From Aricia agestis (lineage: Eukaryota; Arthropoda; Insecta; Lepidoptera; Lycaenidae), in the NCBI RefSeq assembly GCF_905147365.1, contig NC_056423.1:4506501-4570500 (forward strand): a stretch of 64,000 nt of DNA. The letters are read 5' to 3'. The notes below the pieces were generated by a model. It was not told the origin of the DNA and ran no database searches. It saw only the letters and a list, made by a program, of their open reading frames with translations. A program made the position numbers and the translations under genes. Below, piece after piece: positions 31,204 through 42,296 of the stretch (the first letter of the stretch is position 1; each line of letters begins with the position of its first letter).

Positions 31204-31328
31204 AGAAGGTGAGAAGTAAGGGTAGAAAGCAATGTATTAGAAGAGGTACTGTAAAAGCTTTCATCGCCGCTATCTGACTCAGAGCAAGAGAAGAAACTAT
31301 CATCAAGCGATAGATTTGACGGTGACAT
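31200..31328 (-). CDS. 42-codon leader ORF overlapping the ORF2 start
   Basis: ATG at 31328-31326 opens a Ser-rich acidic 42-residue peptide whose TGA (31202-31200) overlaps the ORF2 ATG (31203-31201) as ATGA. The frame stays open upstream for about 28 more codons without an ATG. It may be the tail end of a lost ORF1 or a true short leader. The overlap suggests termination-reinitiation, known for other non-LTR elements. Confidence 0.45.
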   Translation of the reverse strand: MSPSNLSLDDSFFSCSESDSGDESFYSTSSNTLLSTLTSHLL

Positions 31329-31626
31329 AAAACCCGTGAAGGTTTCGAAGTGTATTATTACAATGTAAAAAATAAAATAAAAATGGTGTAGGTATATGTA
31401 CTTAAATATTTAAATAAACTGTATATAAATAAATAAAATAATAATAATAAATAATAATAATAATAAATAAATAAAATAATAATAAAAGTTTATATAAACT
31501 CTTTTTTTCTTACGTACCTATCTACCTAAAAGAAGCTACAGTCATTACAGTTAATTCTGACTAAGAAAGCAAGGTATGACGACAAACTAAATTAAATAGC
31601 CTACCACTGCTCGTTACTGTTAGTTT

Positions 31627-31870
31627 CGGATGTTTGAACACAGAGAAAAATCTGGCCATTTTTTGGGATTTTGAACGTTCATATCTTATTTAAATTATGA
31701 AAAAAAAAGAAAACATAGGAACATTGTATTAGTGGCCGTAGATATTCAGGAAAAAAATTATAACTCTACCGGCATTATTCAGGGAGGAAACAGGGTACAA
31801 CGTTTGTATGGAAAAAAGGGCGGTGTTGATTAAGCTTGACCAAAAAATATCACTAACTCATTGAATTGCT
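31627..31870 (-). repeat. Right half of repeat R
   Basis: It corresponds to 38866-39065 of the intact copy, inverted, with shared GAACGTTCATATC and AAAACATAGGAACA blocks and a GGGAGGAAACAGGG end. Confidence 0.75.
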
Positions 31871-31941
31871 ATAACCCGACTTAATAATGTAGGTCTGCTA
31901 TCTACCTATGAATCGATTACTGTGATACCGCTTTTGGACCT

Positions 31942-32100
31942 AAGGCTGGTTTTAAATGCAGTATAGCGGTATAGCTGCTACACCGTGAGATCAAAAGAAA
32001 TAGTATGAAAAAAATAATTTAAATAGCGGCACGGTCGCGTTGTCGACACAATTATTGTGATCGCGGTGTAGCCGTCAAAACGCGCGTTAAAATCGAGCCT
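31942..32100. mobile_element. MITE-like element, GGCTGGTTTTAAA ends
   Basis: AAGGCTGGTTTTAAATGC at the left pairs loosely with GCGTTAAAATCGAGCCT at the right, and CGGTATAGC / GCGGTGTAGCCG inside. A related end appears at 63525-63600. Confidence 0.45.
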
Positions 32101-32101
32101 A

Positions 32102-32511
32102 GAGGGCGACTAACCCAAAAAATCAAACATCGTCCTTCTCTCTTCACACTGTCTTTCAAGTGCCAGGTGAAAAAGGACGACGCGGAATCATTGCCAAGTC
32201 AGTTTTTTCTTAATAACTCGATAAATATACAACATTTTAAAAATCCTCCAGGTCAGTGTCTCAGTGATAGAATTTTATACAATGTGATAAAATATTAACT
32301 TAGTTTAATGCATGGTTACGGCAATATATGAAAAATTAGATCCATCTTTGTGATTTTATTCTATCGAGAAAATTTTAAGATATTGTGTTTTCGCTCAGAT
32401 CAAATTCTAGTACGGCCTATGTTTAGAAAATGAAACGATTCGGGGCTTATTTTCAAGTAAGTATAATTTTAAATGAATTATAAAATCGTCCATTTTGAGT
32501 TATTCGCCCCC
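32102..32511. mobile_element. TTAA-type MITE, copy 2 (inverted)
   Basis: Inverted and diverged copy of 7218-7645, sharing AAGCCCCGAAT, CGATTTTATAATTCATTT and the GGCGACTAACCC terminus. Its flanking target sites are degraded (CTAG / CTAA). Confidence 0.7.
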
Positions 32512-32866
32512 TAAGGTACAATTCCGTGCATCGCGACAGTTGTACATTAAGTAAAAAAATACGCTGTGTAAATGTAAAAATAAATGACTATAAACAAATG
32601 AAATAAAAAAAGAAATGACTATAAACAAATGAAATAAAAAAATCAATGACTATAATCAGGAACTTTTTTCAGCAACGTTTGAGTGTTTCACCGTATATAA
32701 AGAGGGTTTGAATTGGAAAAATTCTTGAACTGCAATTTGCAAGTAACTAGACTATTAAAATTCTTTTCAAACTTGAAAAACTTCTATATCTAATACCTCA
32801 TTCCTATCTGGCTTCCTGTACTTCAACTTTCAAGCTACAGAAATTTTCTTCGAGGTAGTTAGTTAT

Positions 32867-33264
32867 ACGTGGGAGAGCCATGCTTCGGCACGAATGGGCC
32901 GGCTCGACCGGAGAAACACCACGTTCTCACAGAAAACCGGCGTGAAACAGCGCTTGCGCTGTGTTTCGCCGAGTGAGTGAATTTACCGGAGGCCCAATCC
33001 CTACCCTATTCTCTTCCCTACCCTCCCCTATTCCCTTCCCTTCCGATCCCTACCCTCCCTTATTCAAGGGAATAAGGGAGGGTAGGGATCGGAAGGGAAT
33101 GGAAGGGAAGGCCCTTCCCTTCCCATTCCTACCCTCCCCTGTTTTAAAAGGCCGGCAACGCACCTGCAGCTCTTCTGATGCTGCGAGTGTCCATGGGCGA
33201 CGGAAGTTGCTTTCCATCAGGTGACCCGTTTGCTCGTTTGCCCCCTTATTTCATAAAAAAAAAA
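32867..33264 (+). mobile_element. Poly(A) SINE-like retroposon (family P), copy B, with internal inverted duplication
   Basis: Full-length copy from ACGTGGGAGAGCC to the A10 tail. The C+T centre contains a 30-bp perfect inverted duplication (33036-33065 / 33070-33099) absent from the other copies, so its second half is purine-rich. Confidence 0.8.
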
Positions 33265-34159
33265 GTTTGATTTCAGTTTTAATCATAGTTATTACAATTT
33301 TTGTTACCTCCGACGGAAAAAGAGGGGTGTTGTAAGTTTGACGTGTCTGTGTATGTGACATCGTCTAAATGGATGGGCTGATTTTGATCTAGTTTTTTGT
33401 TTGAAAAAATTGTACTGCGGGACTGAATTCCTAATAATGATAGATGCAGATACAACACAAATTCTAAAAAAATATATAAAACATTTGAGTGTAGCCCTTA
33501 CAACATATTATTAAACACTTTTAAACGTACAAATTAATACCTTAATGTACAAATCCGACTCGCACTTGTCTGTTTGTAGCCTTCACAACATGTGAAAAAA
33601 TTAATTGAAACGGTTCATCCGTTCGGGAGCTATGATACCACAGACAGACAGACACGTCAAACTTATAACACTCCTCTTTTTGCGTCGGGGACTAATAAAC
33701 ACTTTTACGTTATGCACAGGACCCGTACGCGCTGAAGTCAACCGCTGGCGATCTAACTGACCCCAAGGGGTTGTAACCACACATTGTTTTGATACCGAGA
33801 CCTCGGTATACCGCAACAAACCCTTTGAGTCGAATATCTGAAGCTAGTGTTTTCCAAAATTTTTCATGACATACAATTTATTTAGTAACGAAACCAGTGG
33901 AGTGGTTATTTTTAAGCTTTTGCAAAGCTTTTGTCGCGGGCTTTGAGTGCGGCGACCAAATCAAGAAATACGTTACGAAACCTAACACCCGGCACAGCGG
34001 TGCGGCGGCGTTGCCAGACTTCGGCACGGTGTTTGTGTGCGTGCGAATAGACGTATGCGAATAAAGCATTTTTTATCAACTCATCGATTCGCGGCAGTTC
34101 CCGAGTGCCACACGTATTTATATCGTTGATTAATCCGTTTAGGCAGCACTAATTCGTAG
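33265..34159. other. Degenerate repeat-rich stretch without recognised genes
   Basis: It holds remnants of GAGGGGTGTTRTAAGTTTGACGTG-type and CCGACTCGCACTTG-type repeats also seen near 5640 and 18820. Frames at 33601-34069 show no domain. Confidence 0.4.
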
Positions 34160-34382
34160 CACCTTTTATAGTGCCCAAATGTGTGCGCAGTACATAATAG
34201 CATCCCTTCTTATCGGGAAGATAGTCAGAACTGGCGAGAGATCGGCGCAGGACTAATTTTTTATCTTACTTGTCAGACAATCAGGTGATCAGTCCTAATC
34301 AAACTTGAAAATATGTTTCCAACGCGAGAATTGAACCCACGAACGAGTAAAGAGCCACGCTGTAAGCCACTGGACCCTAGGT
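34160..34382 (-). mobile_element. tRNA-SINE-1 copy, tail lost
   Basis: It carries GTGTGCGCAGTACA, GGCGAGAGATCGG, CTTACTTGTCAGACAATCAG and a decayed head, inverse of GGTTCAATTCTCGCGTTGG (B-box region). Confidence 0.7.
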
Positions 34383-34617
34383 TTCAATTAGCCATAAATC
34401 AATTAAGTACCATTAAACTGTGTAATGGATTTTCTTTTACAAGCCACTAATGGTCCCGCAAATTAAAGTTGGCCGGCAGTTGGTACCAAACTCCATCTAA
34501 CTTGTGGACCTGACGTGGGCTTATCAAACGTTACACGTGTACAGTGGCGTACCTAAGAAGAGGGCCCCGTTTAATTGATAACTACAGCGGTAGCTGTTAA
34601 AATTTAATTTTATCTAA

Positions 34618-34978
34618 GGGTGGGTTGCACCAACTTACTTTAACTGTAACTGTAACTTTAACCATAACTTTAACTACAATGCAAAATGTCAAATCTTTGG
34701 TTAAAGTAAAAAATCTACGCCATATTTAAGCTATAACTATAGAGCTCAACAAGGCTTTAAATGAACGTGGCGAAAAAAGGAACTAACGCTGTCATCATAC
34801 AAAAACGCCATTTTTGACAGTTCTCCTTCACCAGCAGCAGCACACGTTCATTTATAGCCTTGTCGGACCAGCAACAGACATCTGTCAAATTCTGTGGTCA
34901 AAGTTAAGGTTAAAGTTAAGTTAACTTTAACTATAACCATAACTGTAACTATAACCACGCTTTTGGTGTAACCCACCC
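34618..34978. mobile_element. MITE, 361 bp, TAA flanks, GGGTGGGTTGCACC ends
   Basis: GGGTGGGTTGCACCA is mirrored by TGGTGTAACCCACCC, with TAA at 34615-34617 and 34979-34981. Inside the ends are tandem TAACTGTAACTT-type stretches that also mirror. Confidence 0.85.
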
Positions 34979-35099
34979 TAAATGGAATTATGTTCAAACC
35001 GGGAAAAACAATCATTAAAAATGGAACTGGATATTTTGTGAATATATTTTCAAGTGCCTACGTGTCTACTTGCCGTGGCATCATTGACATGGAGTAAAA

Positions 35100-35470
35100 A
35101 GGTAAAAATTACGTTTTTTGTATGAGATTTCATTCTGTTTTGTTTTTTATATACAGAAATACATTATCTGTGAAAATTTCAGAAGTCTAGCTGTTCTTGA
35201 GATACAGCCTGACGACAGACAGACAGGCAGCGAAGTCTTAGTGTCTAAACACACTAGGCCGAAGTTACGCGGCGTAAGTTCCGCATGATTCCGCCTGCAA
35301 TGTATTTTAAATTACCGATGACACACTATTCCGTCGCGTTCCGTCCGTATTTTGTATGCGTTTGACATTGCGGACGTAATCATGCGGAATTTACGCCGCG
35401 TAACTTCGGCCTAGTGTGTTTAGACTCTATGTCCCATTTTTTACCCTTTAGGAACAGAACCCTGACGAGC
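35100..35470 (+). repeat. 'GAGTCGGACTCGC' repeat fragment, interrupted by a MITE
   Basis: TGAGATACAGCCTGACGACAGAC...CGAAGTCTTAG continues, after the MITE at 35241-35425, as CATTTTTTACCCTTT...GAACCCT. This is the known order of the intact repeat at 36561-37173. Confidence 0.65.
35241..35425. mobile_element. MITE, 185 bp, GTCTAAACACAC ends
   Basis: GTCTAAACACACTAGGCCGA is mirrored exactly at the right end, followed inside by GTTACGCGGCGTAA and TTCCGCATGATT arms. It interrupts the repeat above and is therefore younger. Confidence 0.85.
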
Positions 35471-35761
35471 CAATAGTTACTGTCTTGTATGACAAGATTA
35501 TGCAAAAAGCATACTTCAGTTTCATTTTCTATTTGGAAACCAAAAACTTTCCAGTTTCACAGCTCATTTGGAGGAAACGGGCGCGGCAGGTATTTCCCAT
35601 TTTCCACCCGATTGGCCATCTCCATTTTACATAGCGCGGATGAGAGGACAAACATACGCTTTCTAATATTATAGATTGGGGTGTTTTGGCAAAATTTATT
35701 ACTGAAGTTTTGTAAGCAAACAGTATAATATATTTTCATTGTTGAGTAGCGTTATGCTACG

Positions 35762-35926
35762 TTTTTTTTTACATTAAATAAGGGGGCAAACGAGCAAACG
35801 GGTCACCTGATGGAAAGCAACTTCCGGTGCCCATGGACACTCGCAGCATCAGAAGAGCTGCAAGTGCGTTGCCGGCATTTTAAGAGGGAATAGGGCGATA
35901 GGGGAAATTAGGAAGGGAAGGGAAGC
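35762..35926 (-). mobile_element. SINE-like family P, copy C, 5'-truncated
   Basis: T-run, AAATAAGGGGGCAAACGAGC and GGGTCACCTGATGGAAAG lead to the GGGAATAGGG centre, where the copy stops. The head is absent. Confidence 0.75.
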
Positions 35927-35983
35927 ATGCCAGTACGCAAGACAAGTGAATATATTATTATATTTTTTATTATTTTATTATAA

Positions 35984-36262
35984 TTTGACGACCTCTGTGA
36001 CTCAGTTGGTGGCGCTTTGGTAGCGCAAGCCGGGGGTCGCGGGTTCGAATCCCGCCGACGGAACAAAAAGTTTTTAATGTTCCTGGGTCTTGGATGTGTA
36101 AAAAATGTATAAAATAATAAAAATCTTAAATATATTATGTATAATATAAAAGTATTAAATATATTTCCGTTGTCTGGTACCCGTAACACAAGTCCTTCAG
36201 GTACTTAGCACGGGGCCAGACTGACGTGGTGTGAAGCGTCCATAGTCCATAGATATTTTTAT
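35984..36262 (+). mobile_element. tRNA-SINE-2, tRNA-derived head plus body
   Basis: The head GACCTCTGTGACTCAGTTGG...GGGTTCGAATCCC (about 35988-36062) has recognisable A and B boxes of a tRNA-type Pol III promoter. The body ends AGACTGACGTGGTGTGAAGC. An inverted copy lies at 41744-41970 and a 3' fragment at 17455. A tRNA search could call the head a tRNA gene; the repeated body argues for a SINE. Confidence 0.75.
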
Positions 36263-36560
36263 ATTATTATAATTATTAGTATAATACGTGTAGTATAAGT
36301 ATGTCATACTATACAATAAGTATGCATAATATTCACTTTAGTATGATGTTAAATTTTTAGGCAGGTACAATAAATAGGCTGATCGGCGTTATTTCGCTTA
36401 GTTAAGACAAATCAATTATATGTCGTAATCTCTGGGATGGATTCAACATGGCCCAATCAAATTATATAGCTGTCCGCCATATAGTATCGAATTTATAGCA
36501 ATTTTATTTCTTTCATTTATCTGTCTGCTAAAAGTTACATAACAGTTAACAAAGAAAAAT

Positions 36561-37173
36561 AATCAGCCAAGTGTGAGTCGGACTCGCGCACGACGGGTTC
36601 CGTACCGTTATAGAGCTAAAAATAGCCCAAACATTCTAAATTTTGTATGGGAGCCCCCTTAAATATTAATTTTATTATCCATTATTAAAGTACAAATTAA
36701 TATAAATAAGGATTTTGTAAAAATTTCAAGTGCCTAGCTATAGCCATTATTGATATATTAACGTTGTTAGTGGCGGCCGAAAAGGAAAATCTTCCGACCG
36801 AGCGAGATAGCATGCTCGGTCAGGCCGAAGCCCACTGACGTCATTTCAGACGTTGTATATATCTTGCCGTTCTCCGAAACTTCGATAGCGCGATGCAGGA
36901 ATGTTAGGCGAATTGTGGGTACCGCCACAATATCAAGCAAAAAATAGCAAATAAAAATCAGGTTTGTTGCATGGGAGTCCTTAAATATTTATTTTATTTT
37001 GTTTTTAGTATTTGTTGTTATAGCGGCAACAGATATACACAATCTGTGAAAATTTCAGAAGTCTAGCTGTAGCCGTTCTTGAGATACAGCCTGGAGACAG
37101 ACAGACGGACAGACATACATTGAAGTCTTAGTAATAGGGTCCCGTTTTTACCCTTTGCGTACGGAACCCTAAA
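36561..37173 (+). repeat. 'GAGTCGGACTCGC' repeat, fullest copy
   Basis: It runs from GCCAAGTGTGAGTCGGACTC through GTACCGTTATAGAGC, TTGAGATACAGCC and GACAGACGGACAGACA to CCCTTTGCGTACGGAACCCT. A 140-bp insertion of other sequence seems present around 36765-36910. Confidence 0.65.
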
Positions 37174-37659
37174 AATGAACCTCCTTTTAACTTAGTCGAG
37201 TAAGAAGGTATGCCGTCCTTCCTATAGTTCTTGCAATCTACGAGTGCGCGGCGCCCTTAGTTGTGTTGGTGACCATATCTATACATGCGTACATGGCTCG
37301 CTCGCTACTGACTGCTCCGTTAGGTACGCACACTAACGAAAATGTCTATTCGTATTTCCAACCACAAATAAAGGCTATCACCTTATATTATTATGTAATA
37401 ACATAATCACGTCATAAACTTAACTTTATGTTCAAGCAACTTGCATCTGGCGTTTTATAGTAGGCGATAATTTCATTATGTGTACACTAAGGACCGGCCA
37501 TGATAATTTTATCTCGGAAATAACCCTTATGCGAACGACATAAGGATCACTGTGGTAGAAATTACGAGGTGGTTCTGAACGGGAATTTCTCGTATGTAGG
37601 TAAGTCTTAATCTTCACTGTTATAAATTCAAAGTATAATACGTAGTCGCTACCCTTTAT

Positions 37660-38045
37660 CCCATAATAATAATAATAATAATATTAATAACTCCCACACC
37701 GGTTTCGGTGACGGTGGCCGGTTTCATTGAAACCAGGCCAGCTACGCAGGAGTAATTTAATGTAATAGTGCCCAAGTGTGTGCGCAGTACACAAGAGCAC
37801 TCTCTATTCCTTTACTCTCATAACCCAGTGGGACGGAAGACCGACACGACCGGCGAGAGATCAGGCGCAGGACCGACTTTTTACATGCCCATCCGACGCA
37901 TGGATCATCTTACTTGTCAGACAATCAGGTGATCAGCCTGCATTGTCCTAACCAAACTTGGAAATAATATGTTTCCAACGCGGGAATCGAACCCACGACC
38001 TCCGGGTCAAGAGCCGCGCTCTGTACCACTAGACCACGGGGGCCA
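37660..38045 (-). mobile_element. tRNA-SINE-1, full-length copy
   Basis: On the minus strand a tRNA-like head (CGTGGTCTAGTGGTACAGAG ... GGTTCGATTCCCGCG) is followed by a body and an (ATT)n tail. The A and B boxes of an internal Pol III promoter are intact. Confidence 0.85.
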
Positions 38046-38158
38046 TCCCATAATAATATTATAAATGCAAAAGTGCGTTTGTCTGTCTGTCTGTTACCAT
38101 CTCAAGCCTAAACCGCTGAATTGATTTTGCTGAAATATGGTATGGAGATACTCTAGGG

Positions 38159-38426
38159 CAGCTATCTCCAACCCGCGGCCCGCGGGCTGCATACGGCCCG
38201 CCTGAAATTTATCTGTGGCCCGCGTGATGTTAAATAATTTTTGAAATTCACGCCCACCGGCAAAATAATGTAAAGTCGTCGTGAAAGACATGAAATTTTT
38301 TCCACTTTTAAATTTTTTAATTTTGAAGAACGCTATTTTTTTAAACCTAAAAAAATGTTGCAGCCCGTGACACCAAGACCAAGACATTATTGTGGCCCAT
38401 ATGAAAAAAAGGTTGGGGACCATGGC
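38159..38426. mobile_element. hAT-like MITE with TCCAACCCGCGG / GGTTGGGGACC ends
   Basis: The CAGCTATCTCCAACCCGCGG end and the inverted AGGTTGGGGACCATGG end resemble CAGNGGTCCCCAACC-type hAT termini. Inside, GCGGCCCGCGG recurs in both halves. The 116-residue minus frame is chance. Confidence 0.5.
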
Positions 38427-38865
38427 TCTTGGGCCATAGCACACAGCACACAGTTGTAACGACTACAAAAACTCATCCGTCATCATCTGCTTCTTATTCG
38501 CATTTGCAACGTGCGATAGCGATATTAACGCACTAACAACGCGTGTTTGTATATCTACTATAGTGATTCTAACGCACGACCGTGTCGGGCGACAGCGGCA
38601 GAAAAGGTAGGTAATTGTTCTCAGGTATTTCTGTGCCGTTATTGAATCTCAATTCGCAAATTGCACTGCTAACGTTGAAAACGGACGTTTACTTATTCGC
38701 GTTTGTGCGCTTGCATCGCGACTAAATGAGCGTTCTCTGTGTCAGCTGGGCTACACACTCGACCGTTCGCGACTGTAGATGAAAATACGAGATTGTATCG
38801 CTACATAAAGGTCCACCAGCGCCCTTAGATACCGGAGCGTTAAGAGGAGTCCACACCGCCCTTTT

Positions 38866-39320
38866 TCCCATACAAACGTTGTCCCCTGTTTCCTCCCTGG
38901 ATAATGCTAGTAGACTTATAATTTTTTTCCTGAATATCTACGGCCACTAATACAATGTCCCTATGTTTTCTTTTTATTCATAATTTAATTATTGAAAAAG
39001 ATATGAACGTTCAAAAACCCAAAAAAATTGCCAGATTTTCCGCTGTGTTCAAACGTCCAGAAAACAGATTTGGCTAGATTATACAAAACAAGCAAAACAT
39101 AGGAACACAGCTCAAGCCTTTTTTTAATCTTTAATGAAAAAAGTACTTAAATCGGTTAAGTTTTGGAGAAGGAATCAGGCGACAACGAATCGTTAATTTT
39201 CTGGATTTTCTGCAGTTGTCTCTATCGCGTCTGCGGTATAGGCTTGAGGTAAGGGAGACAGCTATAGATATTTCACGTACTTTTTTTTCATTTCTCTAGC
39301 CCCTGTTGTATCCTCTTAAG
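38866..39320 (+). repeat. Repeat R, uninterrupted copy
   Basis: It spans both halves found at 31627-31870 and 27655-27904 (inverted). It serves as the empty-site reference for the LINE-B insertion, with GGACGTTTGAACACAG on the complementary strand at the junction. Class unknown; termini GGAGTCCACACCGCCC and TATCCTCTTAAG. Confidence 0.75.
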
Positions 39321-39589
39321 CGGATCGCTAGTTAAAAAATATAACAAGTTTCTAGACAGCGGAGTCAGCGTCTAGGGACTCGCGATTAATCACGATTGAG
39401 AGAAGACTGTAAACTGTCAAATTAATTGACGCTCAGCGTTCTTGAGTTTGACAGTTTCAGATTTTATAAAAGTATAGTCGTTGCTAAAATATAAGTACCG
39501 AGCAATATCGGTACTTATTTTAGCTACGTTATACTATTCACTGGAGGCACCTGGAAGACTCCTTTATATAGGAGTTAAGTAAACTATAA

Positions 39590-39781
39590 CACTCCTTCGT
39601 TACGTCGAAATTCGTTTATCGGGTGGGAACCGTACATTTTTCCGGCATAAAGTATTCTATGTCCTTTCCCGGGACTCAAAGTATATCCATGACAATTTTC
39701 GGCAAAATCGGTTGAGCTCTTTGGGAGAAAAGAGGTAACAGACAGACACATTTTCGCAATTATTATAATAGTAACATGGAT
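39590..39781 (-). mobile_element. Helitron-like copy
   Basis: CCGTACATTTTTCCGG, CCTTTCCCGGGACTCAAAG and GAGGTAACAGACAGACACA occur in the inverse order of the 5002-5201 copy. The termini are eroded. Confidence 0.55.
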
Positions 39782-40145
39782 AGTGCAAGTAAGGTACTCT
39801 TAAAGAAAATTGTTCATTCTAGTACATGTATTTTTTGTGGCTTGTTTTTTATGTGGGAATCGTTTCTTTTTTTGAAACAAATATTGCGAATGATATTATT
39901 TCAGCGATAAAAATTATTAAAATATTTCTTCTCCTGGGCTCATAGTATATTTTTACCCATTAAAATCAACCCAGCGGTTGTTAAGCCGCTGCTAAGCTAT
40001 AATATGAAGAGACCTTTCGAAACAATAATATTACTAGGGATTTTTAATGCTTTTTGTTTCTTCCATTTCTTTGATCACTAGAAAAAAATAACGTGGATTG
40101 GTGAAACTGGTGATACAAAAAGACCTACTAAAGACAGAATAATAT

Positions 40146-40578
40146 AATCGGCCAAGTACGAGTTGGACTCGCACACGAAGGGTTCCGTACCGTTATAGAG
40201 CAAAAATAGGACAAAAATTGTGTTTTTTGTATAAAATATTGATTTAAATATTAATTTTGCTATCCATTATTAAAGTACAAATTAATATAAATAAGGATTT
40301 TGTAAAAATTTCAAGTGCCTAGCTATAGCTATTATTGATATCAAGCAAAAAATAGCAAATAAAAATCAGGTTTGTTGCACGGGAGCCCCTCTTAAATATT
40401 AATTTTATTTTGTTTTTAGTATTTGTTGTTATAGCGGCAACAGATATACACAATCTGTGAAAATTTCAGAAGTCAAGCTATAGCGATTCTTGAGATACAG
40501 CCTGAAGACAGACAGACGGACAGACAACGAAGTCTTAGTAATAGGGTCCCGTTTTTACCCTTTGGGTAGGGGACCCTA
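40146..40578 (+). repeat. 'GAGTCGGACTCGC' repeat, copy
   Basis: CGGCCAAGTACGAGTTGGAC to CCCTTTGGGTAGGGGACCCT, colinear with 36561-37173 but lacking its extra insert. Confidence 0.7.
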
Positions 40579-40901
40579 AAAATGATAATATTTTAATATA
40601 TGCGCAATGACATTAGAAGGTTCTGTAATGACATTTAAAATGAGCAAGACTAAGGTCGGAGTGATATTTATGATTTTCATTAAAGGATTTCAGGGGCCAT
40701 TTAATCTAACAAGATAAATTTCATTTCAAAGATTTGACTCGAACTCAATTATTCTACGGATAAAGTTTGATAAAAAACAGTCTTCATTTATAACCTTCAA
40801 TAATTTCATTTCTTTACAGAATATTTATCTCAATTTTCGTGAGCATTTTTTTTTTCTAGTTTATCGCACGGTAATCGCACAATTTTCCAGTATTGAAACT
40901 A

Positions 40902-41116
40902 CTGCGGGGCTAAAATTTTTTTCAATTTACCATTTAGCAATTCCTCTCAATCAATTCAGCAAATGAATTGTCAAAACTGTCAAACTGACACATGTCAAAT
41001 GAGTACAAAAATACAGAAATGAATTTCAAGCAGAGTTGCATTTTGCGATTTTAGAAAAATGAATCATATTATGATTCATATCATGTTTCTTCAAAGCGAC
41101 CATTTTAGCCCCGCAG
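40902..41116. mobile_element. MITE with CTGCGGGGC termini, copy 2
   Basis: CTGCGGGGCTAAAAT and ATTTTAGCCCCGCAG are perfect inverse ends. The interior shares CATTTAGCAATTCCTCTC with 19023-19183. Confidence 0.75.
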
Positions 41117-41259
41117 TTCTTTCCCTTTTCTTTCCCGGAACTGAAGTTAAAACTTGCACCCATATTCCATTCAATCTCGATCTTCAAAAATTATGACGTG
41201 TTGTTGAATGTATGTGTATTTATCTAGTCCTTTACAAGCAAGAGAAATCATGATACTTA

Positions 41260-41398
41260 GGGCCTGTTTCAACCACTTCCTGATAAGTGTCGAAGAGGCT
41301 ATCCACCAATTAACTTGACAGATCAAGTATGGAGCATCTGTCAAAAAAGTTGTGAGTAGCCTATTCGACACTTTATCAGAAAGTAGTGAAACAGGCCC
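41260..41398. mobile_element. MITE, 139 bp, GGGCCTGTTTCA ends
   Basis: GGGCCTGTTTCAACCACTT mirrors AAGTAGTGAAACAGGCCC, and AAGTGTCGAA mirrors TTCGACACTT. Left flank TTA, right flank GTA, so the target duplication is one mismatch from TTA. Confidence 0.8.
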
Positions 41399-41743
41399 GT
41401 AGTGATACTATAATATTAATGCAAGTAAGTCACTTAAAAATATATTTAAAAAAAAAAATAATGAGAACGGAGGAATGTAAACCAGAGCTAAAACTAAAGT
41501 GAAACAAAGTTATCTTGTACTTTTAACACTCAACTTTTAGTTCCAACTTTGTTGAACCTTTTGTTTTCCGATAAAGTTTCAAAGGACATACACGTAGACA
41601 AAAAATACAATTTAAAACTCACTAACTCTTTAATTAATGAAAAGAATTACGCTGTGCATATTATTATGTTCTGTCCTCGTCTACTAAGCGACTTTTCTCA
41701 CATATTAGGCGAGAACCAAACTTTGTATAACTTTATTTTTTAA
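41399..41743. other. Stretch without recognised genes
   Basis: A 64-residue frame (41549-41743) shows no domain or codon evidence. No repeat copy is recognised. Confidence 0.4.
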
Positions 41744-41970
41744 TAATAATAATAATATCGATGGACGCTTCACACCACGTCAGTCTGGCCCGTGCTAAGT
41801 ACCCGAAGGACTTGTGTTACAGGTACCAGACAACGGAAATATATTTAATACTTTTATACTATACATATATTTAAGATTTTTATTATATGATACACATATT
41901 CAATACACATCCATAGCCCAGAAACTTTTTGAAAACACACTCAACCATTGAGCCACAGAGGTCGTCAAAA
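41744..41970 (-). mobile_element. tRNA-SINE-2, inverted copy
   Basis: GGACGCTTCACACCACGTCAG ... GAGCCACAGAGGTCGTC is the inverse of 35984-36262. The tRNA-like head is diverged and the (ATT)n tail lies at 41744. Confidence 0.7.
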
Positions 41971-42002
41971 GTTTTGTATGTGCGGTGTGGATCTTTTAAT
42001 AA

Positions 42003-42022
42003 GGGGGGGGGGGGGGGGGGGG
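42003..42022. repeat. Homopolymer of 20 G
   Basis: Twenty consecutive G residues follow TTTTAATAA, directly beyond the tRNA-SINE-2 copy. Length may be uncertain in any assembly. Confidence 0.9.
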
Positions 42023-42296
42023 GCGTGATTTTGTAATATACAAAACAAGATGACGCTCGCAATCATAAAAAACTCTATGTCTTTTCCAGTTGCTTGAAAT
42101 TTCATCTAAATCAGTTCAGTCGTTTAAGCGTGGCAGACAAACAGACACTCTCGAATGAATAGTATAATAATATCTACTAATGCAAAAAAAAATTGCCCAC
42201 TGCCCCACTAACATTTACTTTTATTGAAATCCAAAGTTAGCGGAAAAGGAAATTAATTTTGATTTCTTGGCACTGATAAAATACTCAATAACTTAA

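Larger units (their letters stand above)
27914..31626 (-). mobile_element. Non-LTR retrotransposon LINE-B, complete insertion with 9-bp target duplication
   Basis: CGGATGTTT occurs at 27905-27913 and 31627-31635, and the two halves of repeat R continue outside. This fixes the inserted segment. On the minus strand it has a 5' leader of about 300 bp with an (AATAAT)n-like tract, a 42-codon leader frame, ORF2, a 3' UTR containing a TA microsatellite, and an (AAAT)n tail. Confidence 0.88.

Noticed and set aside
35988..36062. Functional tRNA gene
   Set aside because: The same body follows the head in another copy (41744-41970) and the head is imperfect; it is a SINE.
38094..38444. 116-residue minus frame
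   Set aside because: It lies across a hAT-like MITE with mirrored GC-rich ends and has no domain.
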